Shown: in pieces, positions 17,588 to 27,727 of the stretch
How the letters are laid out: each line of letters starts with the position of its first letter
Numbering within the stretch: the first letter of the stretch is position 1
NCBI RefSeq assembly: GCF_009617895.1
Contig: NZ_BLAW01000001.1
Location: forward strand, 425,001 to 489,000
Source of the DNA: Prolixibacter sp. SD074
Lineage (GTDB): Bacteria; Bacteroidota; Bacteroidia; Bacteroidales; Prolixibacteraceae
Direction: 5' to 3'
DNA length: 64,000 bases
Translations under genes and position numbers: made by a program
The notes under the pieces: model-generated
Told to the model about the DNA's origin: nothing
The model's database searches: none
What the model saw: only the letters and a program-made list of their open reading frames with translations

Positions 17588-18796
17588 CTATCCGGGTTCC
17601 CACGGAACATCTTTCACCAAACCGGCAAAACGCAACCTCCCTTTTTTACATACCGGGCAGTTAGGCTGCCGGAAGTTTTGGATACATTCCAGGATTTCAG
17701 TCCACACCGTATCCTGTTTTTCCCAAACCTGGCCGCCATCTTCCAGTGCCTCTTCTTTCCGGTTTTCGACCTCTTGTGCCAGCAGTTGTTTTGCCGCCAG
17801 GATGTTTTGTTTACGGTAACGGCTCGATAAAATTCCATAGTACCGCACTTTAAAAAAGCCCTTTGGCAAAATGTGCAACAAAAACCGGCGGATAAACTCA
17901 TCCACATCCAGTTTCATTTCCCTGAACCTGCCTGTACGGTAATCTTTCCACGAAAATCGCACTTTGCCATTCTTCACTTCCAAAATCCGCCGGTCGGTAA
18001 TGGCAATACGAAACACGTAACGCGAAAGGTATTCCAGTATTTTTTCAGGATTGCCCATGGGTGCCTGCACATTCACCACCCAGTCCTTTTTGTATAAAGG
18101 CGTGAGGAAGCGGTTAAACTGCACAGGCCCTTTTATGCCTGCCAGTTTGCCGTGAAAATCGAGTTCCCCTTTTTCTTTGGCTTGTTTTAGCAAATACAGA
18201 AACTTTCCCCTGAACTTTTTTGCCAATATCTTGCCTGCGATGAAAAAGTTGTTTTTGGCCGGTACATGCACCCAGTGTTCGCGGTCGAAGCCCAGGCCCC
18301 CTGCGGGCATGATGCAATGCAGGTGTGGGTGTTCCTTCATGTTCTGCCCCCAGGTATGGAGTACGGTAACCAGGCCAATATCAGCACCCAGGTGCTTTAC
18401 ATCGCGCGTAAGTTCAAGCATAGTTTGTGAAACGGCTTTAAATAATAAACCATACATCGCCTTCTTATTTTGCAGGCATAGCGGGTTTAACTCATGCGGA
18501 AGGGTGAACACCAAATGATAATACCCCACCGGGAGAAGTTCTTTCATCCGTTTGTCCAGCCATTCCAGTTTTTCTTTTTGCTGGCACACAGGGCAGTGGC
18601 GGTTGCGGCAGGAGTTATAAGATTTCTCTGTATAGCTGCAATGGTCGCATTTCTCGAAATGGCTTCCAAGGCCCCCGGTGCGGCACGCCGACAGCAGGTG
18701 GATTAAGCTCTGCTGCCCTTTTGTTACCTTGTTTTGGCTGATGTAGTTTCCCCCGTATTCACGCAGTAAACTTCCTACAGTTATTTGTTCCTGCAT
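17588..18796 (-). CDS. IS91-family HUH transposase, copy C
   Basis: 402 residues from ATG 18796; intact motifs. Marked by TMLEL (others TLLEL) and WEKQDTV; identical to copy E over the whole protein. Confidence 0.92.
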   Translation of the reverse strand: MQEQITVGSLLREYGGNYISQNKVTKGQQSLIHLLSACRTGGLGSHFEKCDHCSYTEKSYNSCRNRHCPVCQQKEKLEWLDKRMKELLPVGYYHLVFTLPHELNPLCLQNKKAMYGLLFKAVSQTMLELTRDVKHLGADIGLVTVLHTWGQNMKEHPHLHCIMPAGGLGFDREHWVHVPAKNNFFIAGKILAKKFRGKFLYLLKQAKEKGELDFHGKLAGIKGPVQFNRFLTPLYKKDWVVNVQAPMGNPEKILEYLSRYVFRIAITDRRILEVKNGKVRFSWKDYRTGRFREMKLDVDEFIRRFLLHILPKGFFKVRYYGILSSRYRKQNILAAKQLLAQEVENRKEEALEDGGQVWEKQDTVWTEILECIQNFRQPNCPVCKKGRLRFAGLVKDVPWEPG

Positions 18797-19646
18797 AGCC
18801 CCTCCAGTCCTTCCAGCGTGTCCAGCGGGTTTACCACCTGGCTTGTGTTGAGTTGCTGCACGTGGAGGTATTTGAGCGTGTTGCTTAAATCGGAATGCCC
18901 CATCAGGCGCTGTATGGCCAGAATGTTGGTGCCCTGTTCGAGGTGGTGCGTGGCAAAACAATGCCGGAAAGTGTGTGGCGTGTAAGGCTTTTTAACCTGT
19001 GGCGTGCGGTGCCGTGCATTAATACAAATAGTCCGTACTGCTGTAATGCCCAGGTGGGTACCTTTTCCTCCCGCGCCTTCAAAAAGGTAATGCTGCGGCT
19101 TGTACTTTTTGTAATAATCCCTTAAAACAGAAAGTAAAACCGGCGATAGCGGCACTTTACGTTGTTTCAGCCCTTTGCCTTCCTGGATGTTTACCTGCAT
19201 CCGTCGGCTGTCAATGTCGGTAAGTTTGATGTTTACACTCTCTGATACCCTGGCCCCGGTGGAATAAATGAGCATGATGATAGCGCGGTGCTTGAAGTTG
19301 TCAATAGCCCCGAGTACATCGCTCACTTCGTCTTTTGATAAAACCAGCGGGAGTGTTTTGGCAACCTTTGGCGTTGGAAGGTATTCTTTTGCCCACTCCT
19401 TATGGTAAATATTTGTAAAGAGGAACCGAAGGGCGTAGTAGCCCATTTTTACACTGCCCGGTTTGTGGTTCCCATCGGTGAGCATACTTTGAAAATAGGC
19501 CCTGAGTTCTTCTACTCCCGTGTGTTCCGGGTCTTTTTTGCAAAAGTTACTGTAATCGGCAATGTGCCACCAGTAACTTTTACGGGTCCTTTCACTTAGA
19601 TTCCGTAAAACCGCTTCCTGTTCAAATCTTTTTTTAAATTTGTCAT
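18781..19646 (-). CDS. tyrosine recombinase of the IS91-family element, copy C (frameshift candidate)
   Basis: Core frame from 19485, upstream ATG at 19646 out of frame across seven adenines. In this copy the sequence after the run is GAT rather than GCT, yet the run length is unchanged. Confidence 0.75.
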
Positions 19647-19729
19647 AATAATTAATTTTAAATGATTAAATGCCTCAAAGATACTGGTTTTCGGTGGCCT
19701 GTAAAACCACCGAACGCCAGTGAGGTTAA

Positions 19730-19859
19730 GTTCAACAAAGTGTATATGCCATAAGGGTTTTAGTGGGTATTCAAGCATTGTAGCCCGCTCAAACTTTCGT
19801 GTCGGTGGACAGGTAACTACTCCGCAATCCCTTACGGCACATACACTCGACCGTTAGGT
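19730..19859 (+). other. attC-like site (right half of attC1, R'' supplied by IS copy C)
   Basis: GTTCAAC box, then arms GTGTATATGCCATAAGGG / CCCTTACGGCACATACAC (16 of 18 pairs) around a central region, then ACC-GTTAGGT. GTTCAAC fits RYYYAAC and GTTAGGT fits GTTRRRY exactly. The original left box is CGCTAAC at 12202-12208, separated from here by IS copies A-C. Cassette 2 starts at 19854. Confidence 0.85.
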
Positions 19860-19918
19860 TTCATGCTAAAAAACATTCTGCAAATTATAGACATAGCTGA
19901 ATTTTATAGAAACAAACA

Positions 19919-21043
19919 ATGAAATACTTTTTTTTGATAGCTGCCTTCAATGCCTTGTTTTTTGCGATTTTGATTTTGCAGAAAAATAAGGCCTTACATG
20001 ATAAAATACTGATTTACTGGTTAATTTATTTGGGCTTATATACAGGCATATACGCTTTATTTGCAAATAAATTATTTATAGATTTTCACCTCCTGTCAGC
20101 CAGTTTTATTTCATTACTCTTGCTTCACGGGCCATTCCTGTATTTATACATTTCTGCATTGATTGACCAAGAGTTTGAATTCAACAGGAAAAAACTTTTA
20201 CATTTTATTCCTTTTATCCTATTCAACCTTTATATAGTTATTGCTTCTTTAATCCCGGTAATATCGGAGCGAATAAGATTAGACCACGTAGAAAGTGAAC
20301 AAGGAATTCCTTTACTTTTTAATTTATTCCTGATTCTCATAGTTTTATCCGGACCATTCTATTTTATTTTATCCATCCGGCTTTTTAAAAAATTGGATAT
20401 CAATATTTTCAATAATTTTTCATCGTATGAGAATGTTAACCTCGATTGGCTACGGAAGCTTGTTTATACTTTTGGGGCTGTTTGGACGGTTTTAATGTTT
20501 TTTGCCACTGTCCATCATGTTTTCGGGTTGTTCTCATGGGTTTTTTGTACGCATGGCCTTACTCTTTCTTTGTCTGTTTTCATCATCTTAATCGGCTATT
20601 TCGGCCTAAAGCAAAAGGAAATTTTTATTCAATATCCTGACAGCAGCATCGAATACGTTACGGAACCGAAGCCGAAATATTCCGGCGTGGTCATGAAAGA
20701 GACTGATGCGAAAAAATATGTAAGCAAAATACGAAGTTTTATGAGCAACGAAAAACCCTATTTGGACGCTAACCTTTCACTTCCCGGGTTAGCCGAAAAA
20801 CTCAATATACCTTCCCATCATCTTTCGCGTGTTATAAATGAACAGTTTAATGTCAACTTCTTCGATTTTGTTAACCAATACAGGGTGGATGAAGTTAAAT
20901 CAAGGATGGACAATCCCGAATTTGAAAATCTGACCATTTTAGGAATTGCATTCGATTGTGGTTTTAATACGAAATCGGCATTCAACAGGGTATTTAAAAA
21001 ACTAACCGGGTTCACCCCAAGTGAATATAAGAAGCAACTCTAA
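19919..21043 (+). CDS. membrane-anchored AraC-family transcriptional regulator
   Basis: 374 residues: about seven hydrophobic segments within residues 1-235, a short linker, then a C-terminal AraC/XylS double helix-turn-helix (LSLPGLAEKLNIPSHHLSRV and GIAFDCGFNTKSAFNRVFKK, GFTPSEYKKQ). This 7TM-AraC architecture is common in Bacteroidota, where the membrane part is thought to sense an envelope signal. First gene of cassette 2, followed by four plus-strand genes it may regulate. AT-rich start MKYFFLIAAFNALFF is good for insertion. Signal unknown. Confidence 0.88.
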   Translation: MKYFFLIAAFNALFFAILILQKNKALHDKILIYWLIYLGLYTGIYALFANKLFIDFHLLSASFISLLLLHGPFLYLYISALIDQEFEFNRKKLLHFIPFILFNLYIVIASLIPVISERIRLDHVESEQGIPLLFNLFLILIVLSGPFYFILSIRLFKKLDINIFNNFSSYENVNLDWLRKLVYTFGAVWTVLMFFATVHHVFGLFSWVFCTHGLTLSLSVFIILIGYFGLKQKEIFIQYPDSSIEYVTEPKPKYSGVVMKETDAKKYVSKIRSFMSNEKPYLDANLSLPGLAEKLNIPSHHLSRVINEQFNVNFFDFVNQYRVDEVKSRMDNPEFENLTILGIAFDCGFNTKSAFNRVFKKLTGFTPSEYKKQL

Positions 21044-21080
21044 AATGGTTATAATCACCCGCACTGGTTATTTTTTACCT

Positions 21081-21102
21081 GAAGTCCTATATTATGGACT
21101 TC
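21081..21102. other. small hairpin downstream of the AraC-type gene
   Basis: GAAGTCC / GGACTTC stem with an AT loop; a second palindrome (CTACTTT..AAAGTAG) follows at 21123-21138. Either regulator-binding sites or a weak terminator. No T tract. Confidence 0.35.
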
Positions 21103-21210
21103 AAATTGTTGCTAAATGGGTACTACTTTACAAAGTAGGTCGCACAACGCTGTTACCTGATGTACTTTTGTTCCTGATAATTCGATTAAAAACATTTAAA
21201 ACAATTTATT

Positions 21211-21858
21211 ATGAAAACAAAAGATTTCAATTCAGGAACGGAAAGTCGCGAAAGACTTCAATCCCGTAAAGGCAATTTGCAAACAATTATCCCGATTGTT
21301 CTCGTTTCGTTATTCTTGCTATTCTCTGCATTTCCCGCCTCCGCCCATTGCGACCGCGAAAACGGGCCCGTGGCTGTGGCTGCAAAAGAAGCACTCAAAA
21401 CCGGTGACTTTAGTAAAGTTGCTATTTGGATTGGCGAAAAGCAGGAAGAAGAGTTGAGGAATAAATTCAGGCAAAGTTTAAGTGTTTACCGCAAAGGTAG
21501 TGAATCAAAAGAACTTGCAACGGAATATTTTATGAGTAACACGGTCAGGCTGCACCGCGAAGCGGAAGGTATGCCTTTTACAGGATTGAAACCGGCCAGT
21601 CCCAATGCGCTGGATATTGGGATAGCAGAAAAAGCCCTTGAAACCGGTGATATTGACCCCTTACAAACACTTCTCAAAGAGGAATTGGAAAAGGAAACTT
21701 CTAAATGGTTCCAAAAAGCTTTGGAGGCCAAAAAGAATAAGGACAAAAGTGTAGAAGCCGGCCGTCAGTGGGTGGACAGTTATGTAAAGTATATCATATA
21801 TTCTCATAAACTCTACCAAAAAATTAAGGCCGGCCCCCCACATGGAGTTGGTGAATAG
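21211..21858 (+). CDS. DUF6448-like exported protein
   Basis: 215 residues. An N-terminal hydrophobic stretch (IIPIVLVSLFLLFSAFPASA, about residues 26-45) ending in ASA looks like a signal peptide, so the protein is probably periplasmic. The mature part opens with HCDRENGPVAVAAKEAL and has two related segments (TGDFSKVAIWI near 64 and TGDIDPLQTLL near 150), the pattern I associate with DUF6448. No catalytic motif known. The neighbouring hemerythrin, ZIP and NDH-2 genes suggest a role in metal or redox stress; this is inference. Confidence 0.75.
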   Translation: MKTKDFNSGTESRERLQSRKGNLQTIIPIVLVSLFLLFSAFPASAHCDRENGPVAVAAKEALKTGDFSKVAIWIGEKQEEELRNKFRQSLSVYRKGSESKELATEYFMSNTVRLHREAEGMPFTGLKPASPNALDIGIAEKALETGDIDPLQTLLKEELEKETSKWFQKALEAKKNKDKSVEAGRQWVDSYVKYIIYSHKLYQKIKAGPPHGVGE

Positions 21859-21939
21859 ATTAACTAAACATCTTTTTAATGACTCTTGTTGAAGATATAA
21901 AGAACCAATTAAAATCATATAACGTAAAATAAAAGTATC

Positions 21940-22386
21940 ATGGAATTTAAAACACCTATATCATTAAATAAAGAGCATGAAGAATTACATGCCATGCTCC
22001 GGCAAGCCACGCAGCTTTCAGGCAAAACAGGCGAAGCCGCAAAAACAGTTGCTGAATTGATGCATCCGCATTTTGTCAAAGAAGAAGAGTACGCGCTTCC
22101 CCCTTTGGGGCTGTTGTCATCTCTTTCATCAGGAAGCCTTTCTGAAGAAATGAAAGAGGTTTTGCAAATGACGGACAAACTGAAATCAGAACTTCCGGAA
22201 ATGTTGGCAGAACATAAACAAATTGTTGCGGCTTTGGAGGTTTTAGTGCAACATGCAACAGCAGAACATCATCCTGAGGTTGCTGAATTTGCTCAAAAAC
22301 TTATGCTTCACGCACAAACAGAAGAAGAAGTTTCATACCCTACCGCTATATTAGTTGGAGAATATATCAGACTTAAATTCATTTAA
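21940..22386 (+). CDS. hemerythrin-like domain protein
   Basis: 148-residue four-helix protein with the HHE-type ligand pattern: HEELHAML near residue 12, HPHFVKEEEYALP near 48, LAEHKQIV near 92 and HAQTEEEVSYP near 129. Such proteins bind a di-iron centre and O2, NO or iron. Cytosolic, no signal peptide. Second soluble gene of the cassette 2 block, followed after 60 bp by a ZIP transporter, which fits metal handling. Confidence 0.85.
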   Translation: MEFKTPISLNKEHEELHAMLRQATQLSGKTGEAAKTVAELMHPHFVKEEEYALPPLGLLSSLSSGSLSEEMKEVLQMTDKLKSELPEMLAEHKQIVAALEVLVQHATAEHHPEVAEFAQKLMLHAQTEEEVSYPTAILVGEYIRLKFI

Positions 22387-22445
22387 GCGGTTGAGCTTTA
22401 AACGGCAAAACAGAACCAGATTTACAGAATAGAATTTGTTAAGCT

Positions 22446-23183
22446 ATGTCAGATATCATGATTGTTTTAATTTACTCAGGTATAACTGCCCTTGCCACCG
22501 GCTTGGGCGTTATTCCTTTGTATTTTACCAAAAAGATTTCTGTCAGCAAGATGAGCCTGGCGAGTGCCCTCGCAAGTGGGTTATTACTGACTGCAGCTTT
22601 TGACCTTATCAATGAAGGAACAAATAGCAATGCTGTACTAACCTTACTGGGAGTAATCACGGGTGTAATCCTGATTTCCATAAGCCGAAAATGGCTGGAT
22701 AAACGCAAAACACCCGATGTTGGCGATCTGGCAAGGGCTGACCTGTTAAAAGCTATCGTTATCATTGGCGTTATGACTATCCATTCTTTTGCCGAAGGCA
22801 TTGCGGTGGGGCTCTCATTTGGCGGAGATAATCTTTCTTTCGGCTCAATGATCAGCATTGTTATAGCGCTGCATAATGTTCCGGAAGGCCTTGCTATCGG
22901 ACTGGTACTTATTCCCAAAGGGGTTAAGATTTGGAAAGCCGGGTTATGGAGTGTCTTTTCCAGTTTGCCCCAACCGTTGATGGCAGTTCCTGCATTTCTT
23001 TTGGTATTGGTTTTTGAGCCATTTCTTCCTTTCGGACTAGGACTGGCTGCAGGAGCAATGATATGGATGATTGGAGCGGAGGTATTACCTGATGCCTGCC
23101 ATAAAACAGCCCCTGGAAGTATTGGCATAGCCTTAACAATAGGCGTGGTTTTTATGATGGCTTTCAAGTTGTTTATTAGCTAG
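22446..23183 (+). CDS. ZIP-family metal transporter
   Basis: 245 residues with about eight membrane helices. The ZIP metal path is visible as HSFAEGIAVGLSF (about residue 116) and HNVPEGLAIGL (about 143), with a further acidic motif FDLINEG near 54. Probably imports zinc, iron or manganese across the inner membrane. Lies between the hemerythrin gene and NDH-2 in the same direction. Substrate not decidable from sequence. Confidence 0.9.
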   Translation: MSDIMIVLIYSGITALATGLGVIPLYFTKKISVSKMSLASALASGLLLTAAFDLINEGTNSNAVLTLLGVITGVILISISRKWLDKRKTPDVGDLARADLLKAIVIIGVMTIHSFAEGIAVGLSFGGDNLSFGSMISIVIALHNVPEGLAIGLVLIPKGVKIWKAGLWSVFSSLPQPLMAVPAFLLVLVFEPFLPFGLGLAAGAMIWMIGAEVLPDACHKTAPGSIGIALTIGVVFMMAFKLFIS

Positions 23184-23214
23184 TAACCATGGTTTTTGTA
23201 AATCTAAAGTGATT

Positions 23215-24510
23215 ATGAAAAAAGATAGCTTTCACATAAAAAGAAAAAAAGTAATCGTTGTCGGTGGTGGCTTTGCAGGCATCCAGTTGGTAAGAAGATT
23301 GGACGAAAACCTGTTTGATGTGCTTCTAATTGATAAAATCAACCATCACCAATTTCAGCCATTGTTTTATCAGGTGGCTACTTCACAAATTGAACCGGCA
23401 AATATATCGTTTCCATTCCGACACATCTTTAGAAACAAAAAGCATATTCAAATCAGACTGACGGAAGTCAACCGGATTTTCCCCGACAAAAATAAAATTA
23501 GCACGAGCATTGGTGATTTCGATTACGATTTTTTGGCTATTGCCATAGGTTGCAAAACAAATTTCTTTGGCAAAAATGAAATTTGCAGTCATTCATTGAC
23601 ATTGAAAACCACCTACGATGCCATTAAAATCCGAAATCATATTTTGAAGATTTTTGAAAGAATTATTTCTCTAAAGGAAGATGAGAGGGAAGCTTATTTA
23701 AATCTTGTAATTGTTGGTGCAGGTGCCACTGGAGTTGAACTGGCGGGTGCTTTTTCAGAAATCAAAAAGAATGTATTACCAAAAGATTATCCCAGGATTG
23801 ATTTTACAAAATTTCAAATCTATTTAGTAGAAGGGAGCAGAAATACCTTAAATAACATGAGTGACAGGGCCCAAAATGCTTCTCAAAGATATTTGAAGAA
23901 AATGGGGGTGAAACTGCTCACCGAAAAATTTGTAAAAGAATATAATGGGAATACACTTGCGCTGAGCAATGGCGATAAAGTAAAAACCAAAACGGTTATT
24001 TGGGCAGCAGGAGTAACAGGTAATTTTGTAGAGGGCTTACCGGCTGAAAGTTTTACCCATGTAAACCGTATAAAAGTAAACCGTATAAATAAAGTTTTTG
24101 GGAGTGAAAATATTTTTGCCTTAGGCGACATTGCCTACATGGAAACGCCAAAATACGCCAAAGGGCATCCACAGGTTGCAAATGTGGCCATAAATCAGGG
24201 CAAGAATTTAGCAAAGAACCTTAAGCGGTTAATCCGTGGGAAAGTACCGATGGATTATGAATACAGGGATTTAGGTTCAATGGCAACAATTGGACAAAAT
24301 AAAGCCGTTGTTGACTTTCCCTTTTTGAAGTTCAAAGGATATTTTGCCTGGTTTATATGGATGTTTTTGCATCTTATGCTTATTTTAAGTGTTCGCAATA
24401 AATTAATTATATTTATAAATTGGGCATGGGTTTATATTACAAAAGATTCATCGCTCAGACTAATTTTAACAGAGGATAAAAATTCTTGTGGTAAATATAA
24501 TGACAAATAA
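23215..24510 (+). CDS. ndh: type II NADH dehydrogenase (NDH-2)
   Basis: Non-proton-pumping FAD enzyme that passes electrons from NADH to quinone at the membrane surface. I use ATG 23215; an in-frame GTG two codons earlier is less likely. Motifs: FAD-binding VVGGGFAGIQLVRRL at the N-terminus, HHQFQPLFYQVAT typical of NDH-2, NAD-binding VIVGAGATGVELAGAF near 165, FAD motif NIFALGDIAY, and a hydrophobic C-terminal anchor. Last gene of cassette 2. With hemerythrin and ZIP it suggests an oxygen, NO or metal-stress module. Confidence 0.92.
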   Translation: MKKDSFHIKRKKVIVVGGGFAGIQLVRRLDENLFDVLLIDKINHHQFQPLFYQVATSQIEPANISFPFRHIFRNKKHIQIRLTEVNRIFPDKNKISTSIGDFDYDFLAIAIGCKTNFFGKNEICSHSLTLKTTYDAIKIRNHILKIFERIISLKEDEREAYLNLVIVGAGATGVELAGAFSEIKKNVLPKDYPRIDFTKFQIYLVEGSRNTLNNMSDRAQNASQRYLKKMGVKLLTEKFVKEYNGNTLALSNGDKVKTKTVIWAAGVTGNFVEGLPAESFTHVNRIKVNRINKVFGSENIFALGDIAYMETPKYAKGHPQVANVAINQGKNLAKNLKRLIRGKVPMDYEYRDLGSMATIGQNKAVVDFPFLKFKGYFAWFIWMFLHLMLILSVRNKLIIFINWAWVYITKDSSLRLILTEDKNSCGKYNDK

Positions 24511-24921
24511 TTACGAAATATTTGAAAAATCTTATATCAAGAAAAGCACGAAAACCTAACATTTTAGGAATTAAGGCACAGTTGGGCCCTGAAAAAAGGC
24601 AGTAGGTTTGCATACTTACTGCCTTTTTTTAGGGTAACAGCGCTCAAAATGCGCGCTCAATTGTGTTTTAATTCGTGTTGGGCTTAACCGTTGCTGTTCA
24701 AAGCTATACACTATGGGGATTGAATGGTTTTCCTGCATCCTTTCCGTTGTTTTTCTGCTGCCGGTTTTGCTATTTTACCTGTTTTGGGGCCGGGACCCGG
24801 ATATTGGGCACGTTTTTCGTTTTCCACCGGACATACTTTTCCCGTTCAGCCAAAAACAGGGAATTTTTAGCCGGTAAACCGGTTGTGCAATTTTTTCAAA
24901 GAACGATTTGCAGGGTAGGCA

Positions 24922-26130
24922 CTATCCGGGTTCCCACGGAACATCTTTCACCAAACCGGCAAAACGCAGCCTTCCTTTTTTACATACCGGGCAGTTGGGC
25001 TGCCGGAAGTTTTGGATACATTCCAGGATTTCAGTCCACACCGTATCCTGTCTTTCCCAAACCTGGCCGCCATCTTCCAGTGCCTCTTCTTTCCGGTTTT
25101 CGACCTCTTGTGCCAGCAGTTGTTTTGCCGCCAGGATGTTTTGTTTACGGTAACGGCTCGATAAAATTCCATAGTACCGCACTTTAAAAAAGCCCTTTGG
25201 CAAAATGTGCAACAAAAACCGGCGGATAAACTCATCCACATCCAGTTTCATTTCCCTGAACCTGCCTGTACGGTAATCTTTCCACGAAAATCGCACTTTG
25301 CCATTCTTCACTTCCAAAATCCGCCGGTCGGTAATGGCAATACGAAACACGTAACGCGAAAGGTATTCCAGTATTTTTTCAGGATTGCCCATGGGTGCCT
25401 GCACATTCACCACCCAGTCCTTTTTGTATAAAGGCGTGAGGAAGCGGTTAAACTGCACAGGCCCTTTTATGCCTGCCAGTTTGCCGTGAAAATCGAGTTC
25501 CCCTTTTTCTTTGGCTTGTTTTAGCAAATACAGAAACTTTCCCCTGAACTTTTTTGCCAATATCTTGCCTGCGATGAAAAAGTTGTTTTTGGCCGGTACA
25601 TGCACCCAGTGTTCGCGGTCGAAGCCCAGGCCCCCTGCGGGCATGATGCAATGCAGGTGTGGGTGTTCCTTCATGTTCTGCCCCCAGGTATGGAGTACGG
25701 TAACCAGGCCAATATCAGCGCCCAGGTGCTTTACGTCACGGGTAAGTTCGAGCAGGGTTTGTGAAACAGCTTTGAACAACAAGCCATACATCACTTTCCT
25801 GTTTTGCAGGCAAAGCGGGTTTAACTCATGCGGCAGGGTGAACACCAAATGGTAATACCCCACCGGGAGAAGTTCTTTCATCCGTTTGTCCAGCCATTCC
25901 AGTTTTTCTTTTTGCTGGCACACAGGGCAGTGGCGGTTGCGGCAGGAGTTATAAGATTTCTCTGTATAGCTGCAATGGTCGCATTTCTCGAAATGGCTTC
26001 CAAGGCCCCCGGTGCGGCACGCCGACAGCAGGTGGATTAAGCTCTGCTGCTCTTTTGTTACCTTGTTTTGGCTGATGTAGTTTCCCCCGTATTCACGCAG
26101 TAAACTTCCTACAATTATTTGTTCCTGCAT
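24922..26130 (-). CDS. IS91-family HUH transposase, copy D
   Basis: 402 residues from ATG 26130. Differs from copy A by MQEQIIVG at the start, NRKVMYG instead of NKKAMYG and VVNVQ; all catalytic motifs intact. Confidence 0.92.
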   Translation of the reverse strand: MQEQIIVGSLLREYGGNYISQNKVTKEQQSLIHLLSACRTGGLGSHFEKCDHCSYTEKSYNSCRNRHCPVCQQKEKLEWLDKRMKELLPVGYYHLVFTLPHELNPLCLQNRKVMYGLLFKAVSQTLLELTRDVKHLGADIGLVTVLHTWGQNMKEHPHLHCIMPAGGLGFDREHWVHVPAKNNFFIAGKILAKKFRGKFLYLLKQAKEKGELDFHGKLAGIKGPVQFNRFLTPLYKKDWVVNVQAPMGNPEKILEYLSRYVFRIAITDRRILEVKNGKVRFSWKDYRTGRFREMKLDVDEFIRRFLLHILPKGFFKVRYYGILSSRYRKQNILAAKQLLAQEVENRKEEALEDGGQVWERQDTVWTEILECIQNFRQPNCPVCKKGRLRFAGLVKDVPWEPG

Positions 26131-26980
26131 AGCCCCTCCAGTCCTTCCAGCGTGTCCAGCGGGTTTACCACCTGGCTTGTGTTGAGTTGCTGCACGTGGA
26201 GGTATTTGAGCGTGTTGCTTAAATCGGAATGCCCCATCAGGCGCTGTATGGCCAGAATGTTGGTGCCCTGTTCGAGGTGGTGCGTGGCAAAACAATGCCG
26301 GAAAGTGTGTGGCGTGTAAGGCTTTTTAACCTGTGGCGTGCGGTGCCGTGCATTAATACAAATAGTCCGTACTGCTGTAATGCCCAGGTGGGTACCTTTT
26401 CCTCCCGCGCCTTCAAAAAGGTAATGCTGCGGCTTGTACTTTTTGTAATAATCCCTTAAAACAGAAAGTAAAACCGGCGATAGCGGCACTTTACGTTGTT
26501 TCAGCCCTTTGCCTTCCTGGATGTTTACCTGCATCCGCCGGCTGTCAATGTCGGTAAGTTTGATGTTTACACTCTCTGATACCCTGGCCCCGGTGGAATA
26601 AATGAGCATGATGATAGCGCGGTGCTTGAAGTTGTCAATAGCCCCGAGTACATCGCTCACTTCGTCTTTTGATAAAACCAGCGGGAGTGTTTTGGCAACC
26701 TTTGGCGTTGGAAGGTATTCTTTTGCCCACTCCTTATGGTAAATATTTGTAAAGAGGAACCGAAGGGCGTAGTAGCCCATTTTTACACTGCCCGGTTTGT
26801 GGTTCCCATCGGTGAGCATACTTTGAAAATAGGCCCTGAGTTCTTCTACTCCCGTGTGTTCCGGGTCTTTTTTGCAAAAGTTACTGTAATCGGCAATGTG
26901 CCACCAGTAACTTTTACGGGTCCTTTCACTTAGATTGCGTAAAACCGCTTCCTGTTCAAAGCTTTTTTTAAATTTGTCAT
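26115..26980 (-). CDS. tyrosine recombinase of the IS91-family element, copy D (frameshift candidate)
   Basis: Core frame from 26819; out-of-frame ATG at 26980 across seven adenines, as in the other copies. Catalytic Arg, His-x-x-Arg and Tyr present. Confidence 0.75.
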
Positions 26981-27063
26981 AATAATTAATTTTAAATGAT
27001 TAAATGCCTCAAAGATACTGGTTTTCGGTGGCCTGTAAAACCACCGAACGCCAGTGAGGTTAA

Positions 27064-27256
27064 GTTCAACAAAGTGCAAATGTAATGCGGGCGGGCGCGG
27101 TATTCCAGCGTTCGCGCCCTGTTCAACCACCGCCAATCCGTCTTTGACGGATGTCGGTTTTAAAATAATGTTTAATAAAAAGCCGGCTTGGCTACGTGGC
27201 AGCTTGACAGGAAACCGTTTCAAAATCCCGCACTCCACTTGCACCAACCGTTAACG
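27064..27256 (+). other. attC-like site (attC2, R'' supplied by IS copy D)
   Basis: GTTCAAC, arms GTGCAAATGTAATGCGGG / CCCGCACTCCACTTGCAC, a longer central part, then ACC-GTTAACG (27250-27256). At 193 bp it is the longest site in the array. Cassette 3 starts at 27251. Confidence 0.8.
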
Positions 27257-27727
27257 GCAAGTTTGAGAAAAATAAATTGGTGGTTATTTGATAAGTCCGT
27301 TCTTTGGTTTTCTGCTCGCTTGTAAAATTGCTGTCACAAAACTTGCAAAGTAAAGTTTGGTGCTGTTGCCAATTTTCGCGGCCTGACAATTTGCTAAAAC
27401 TGTTTTACAGTCTGACTGTTCAGCACTTTTTTAGGAAAAGCCGGTGGTTATCTGACAGTTTGATTTTTGGCCGTTTGTACCTGGAATGGAATAAAAAAAT
27501 TGGCAGGGACATTTGGTTTAGGCAAGTTTTCCGCCAGCGGAGTAAGTTAGGAATAGTCAGGCTCACGTGCCGTCGAAACAAATCGGCAGCGGTTACCTGC
27601 AACCCACAAGCAACTTTGACTTTTGGGGGTTGAAAAAAATTTTAAAAGCGAAGTGGTTACCTGAAACTTTTGTTCGGAAATTGATACTTTTATACTGTTA
27701 ACAAATTGACGATGAATAAAAACCAGC
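27257..27727 (+). other. cassette 3: no recognisable gene
   Basis: About 470 bp between two attC-like sites, with matching boxes GTTAACG and CGTTAAC. The longest plus-strand open frame (27304-27633) has biased, Cys/Arg/Ser-rich composition and no recognisable domain; I do not call it. Candidates are a gene-less cassette, a promoter cassette or a small RNA. Confidence 0.6.

Larger units (their letters stand above)
17228..19736 (-). mobile_element. IS91-family element, copy C (full length)
   Basis: 2509 bp, third of the tandem series; ends in GTTCAAC (19730-19736), which forms the left box of the attC-like site that follows. Its protein products are identical to those of copy E, so one of the two moved recently. 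Confidence 0.93.
24561..27070 (-). mobile_element. IS91-family element, copy D (full length)
   Basis: 2510 bp, inserted directly after the R'' box ACCTAAC (24554-24560), which is the reverse complement of GTTAGGT at the start of cassette 2. Left region closest to copy A. Confidence 0.93.

Noticed and set aside
27304-27633. 109-codon ORF in cassette 3
   Set aside because: Composition rich in Cys, Arg, Phe and Ser, no domain, no promoter or ribosome binding evidence.
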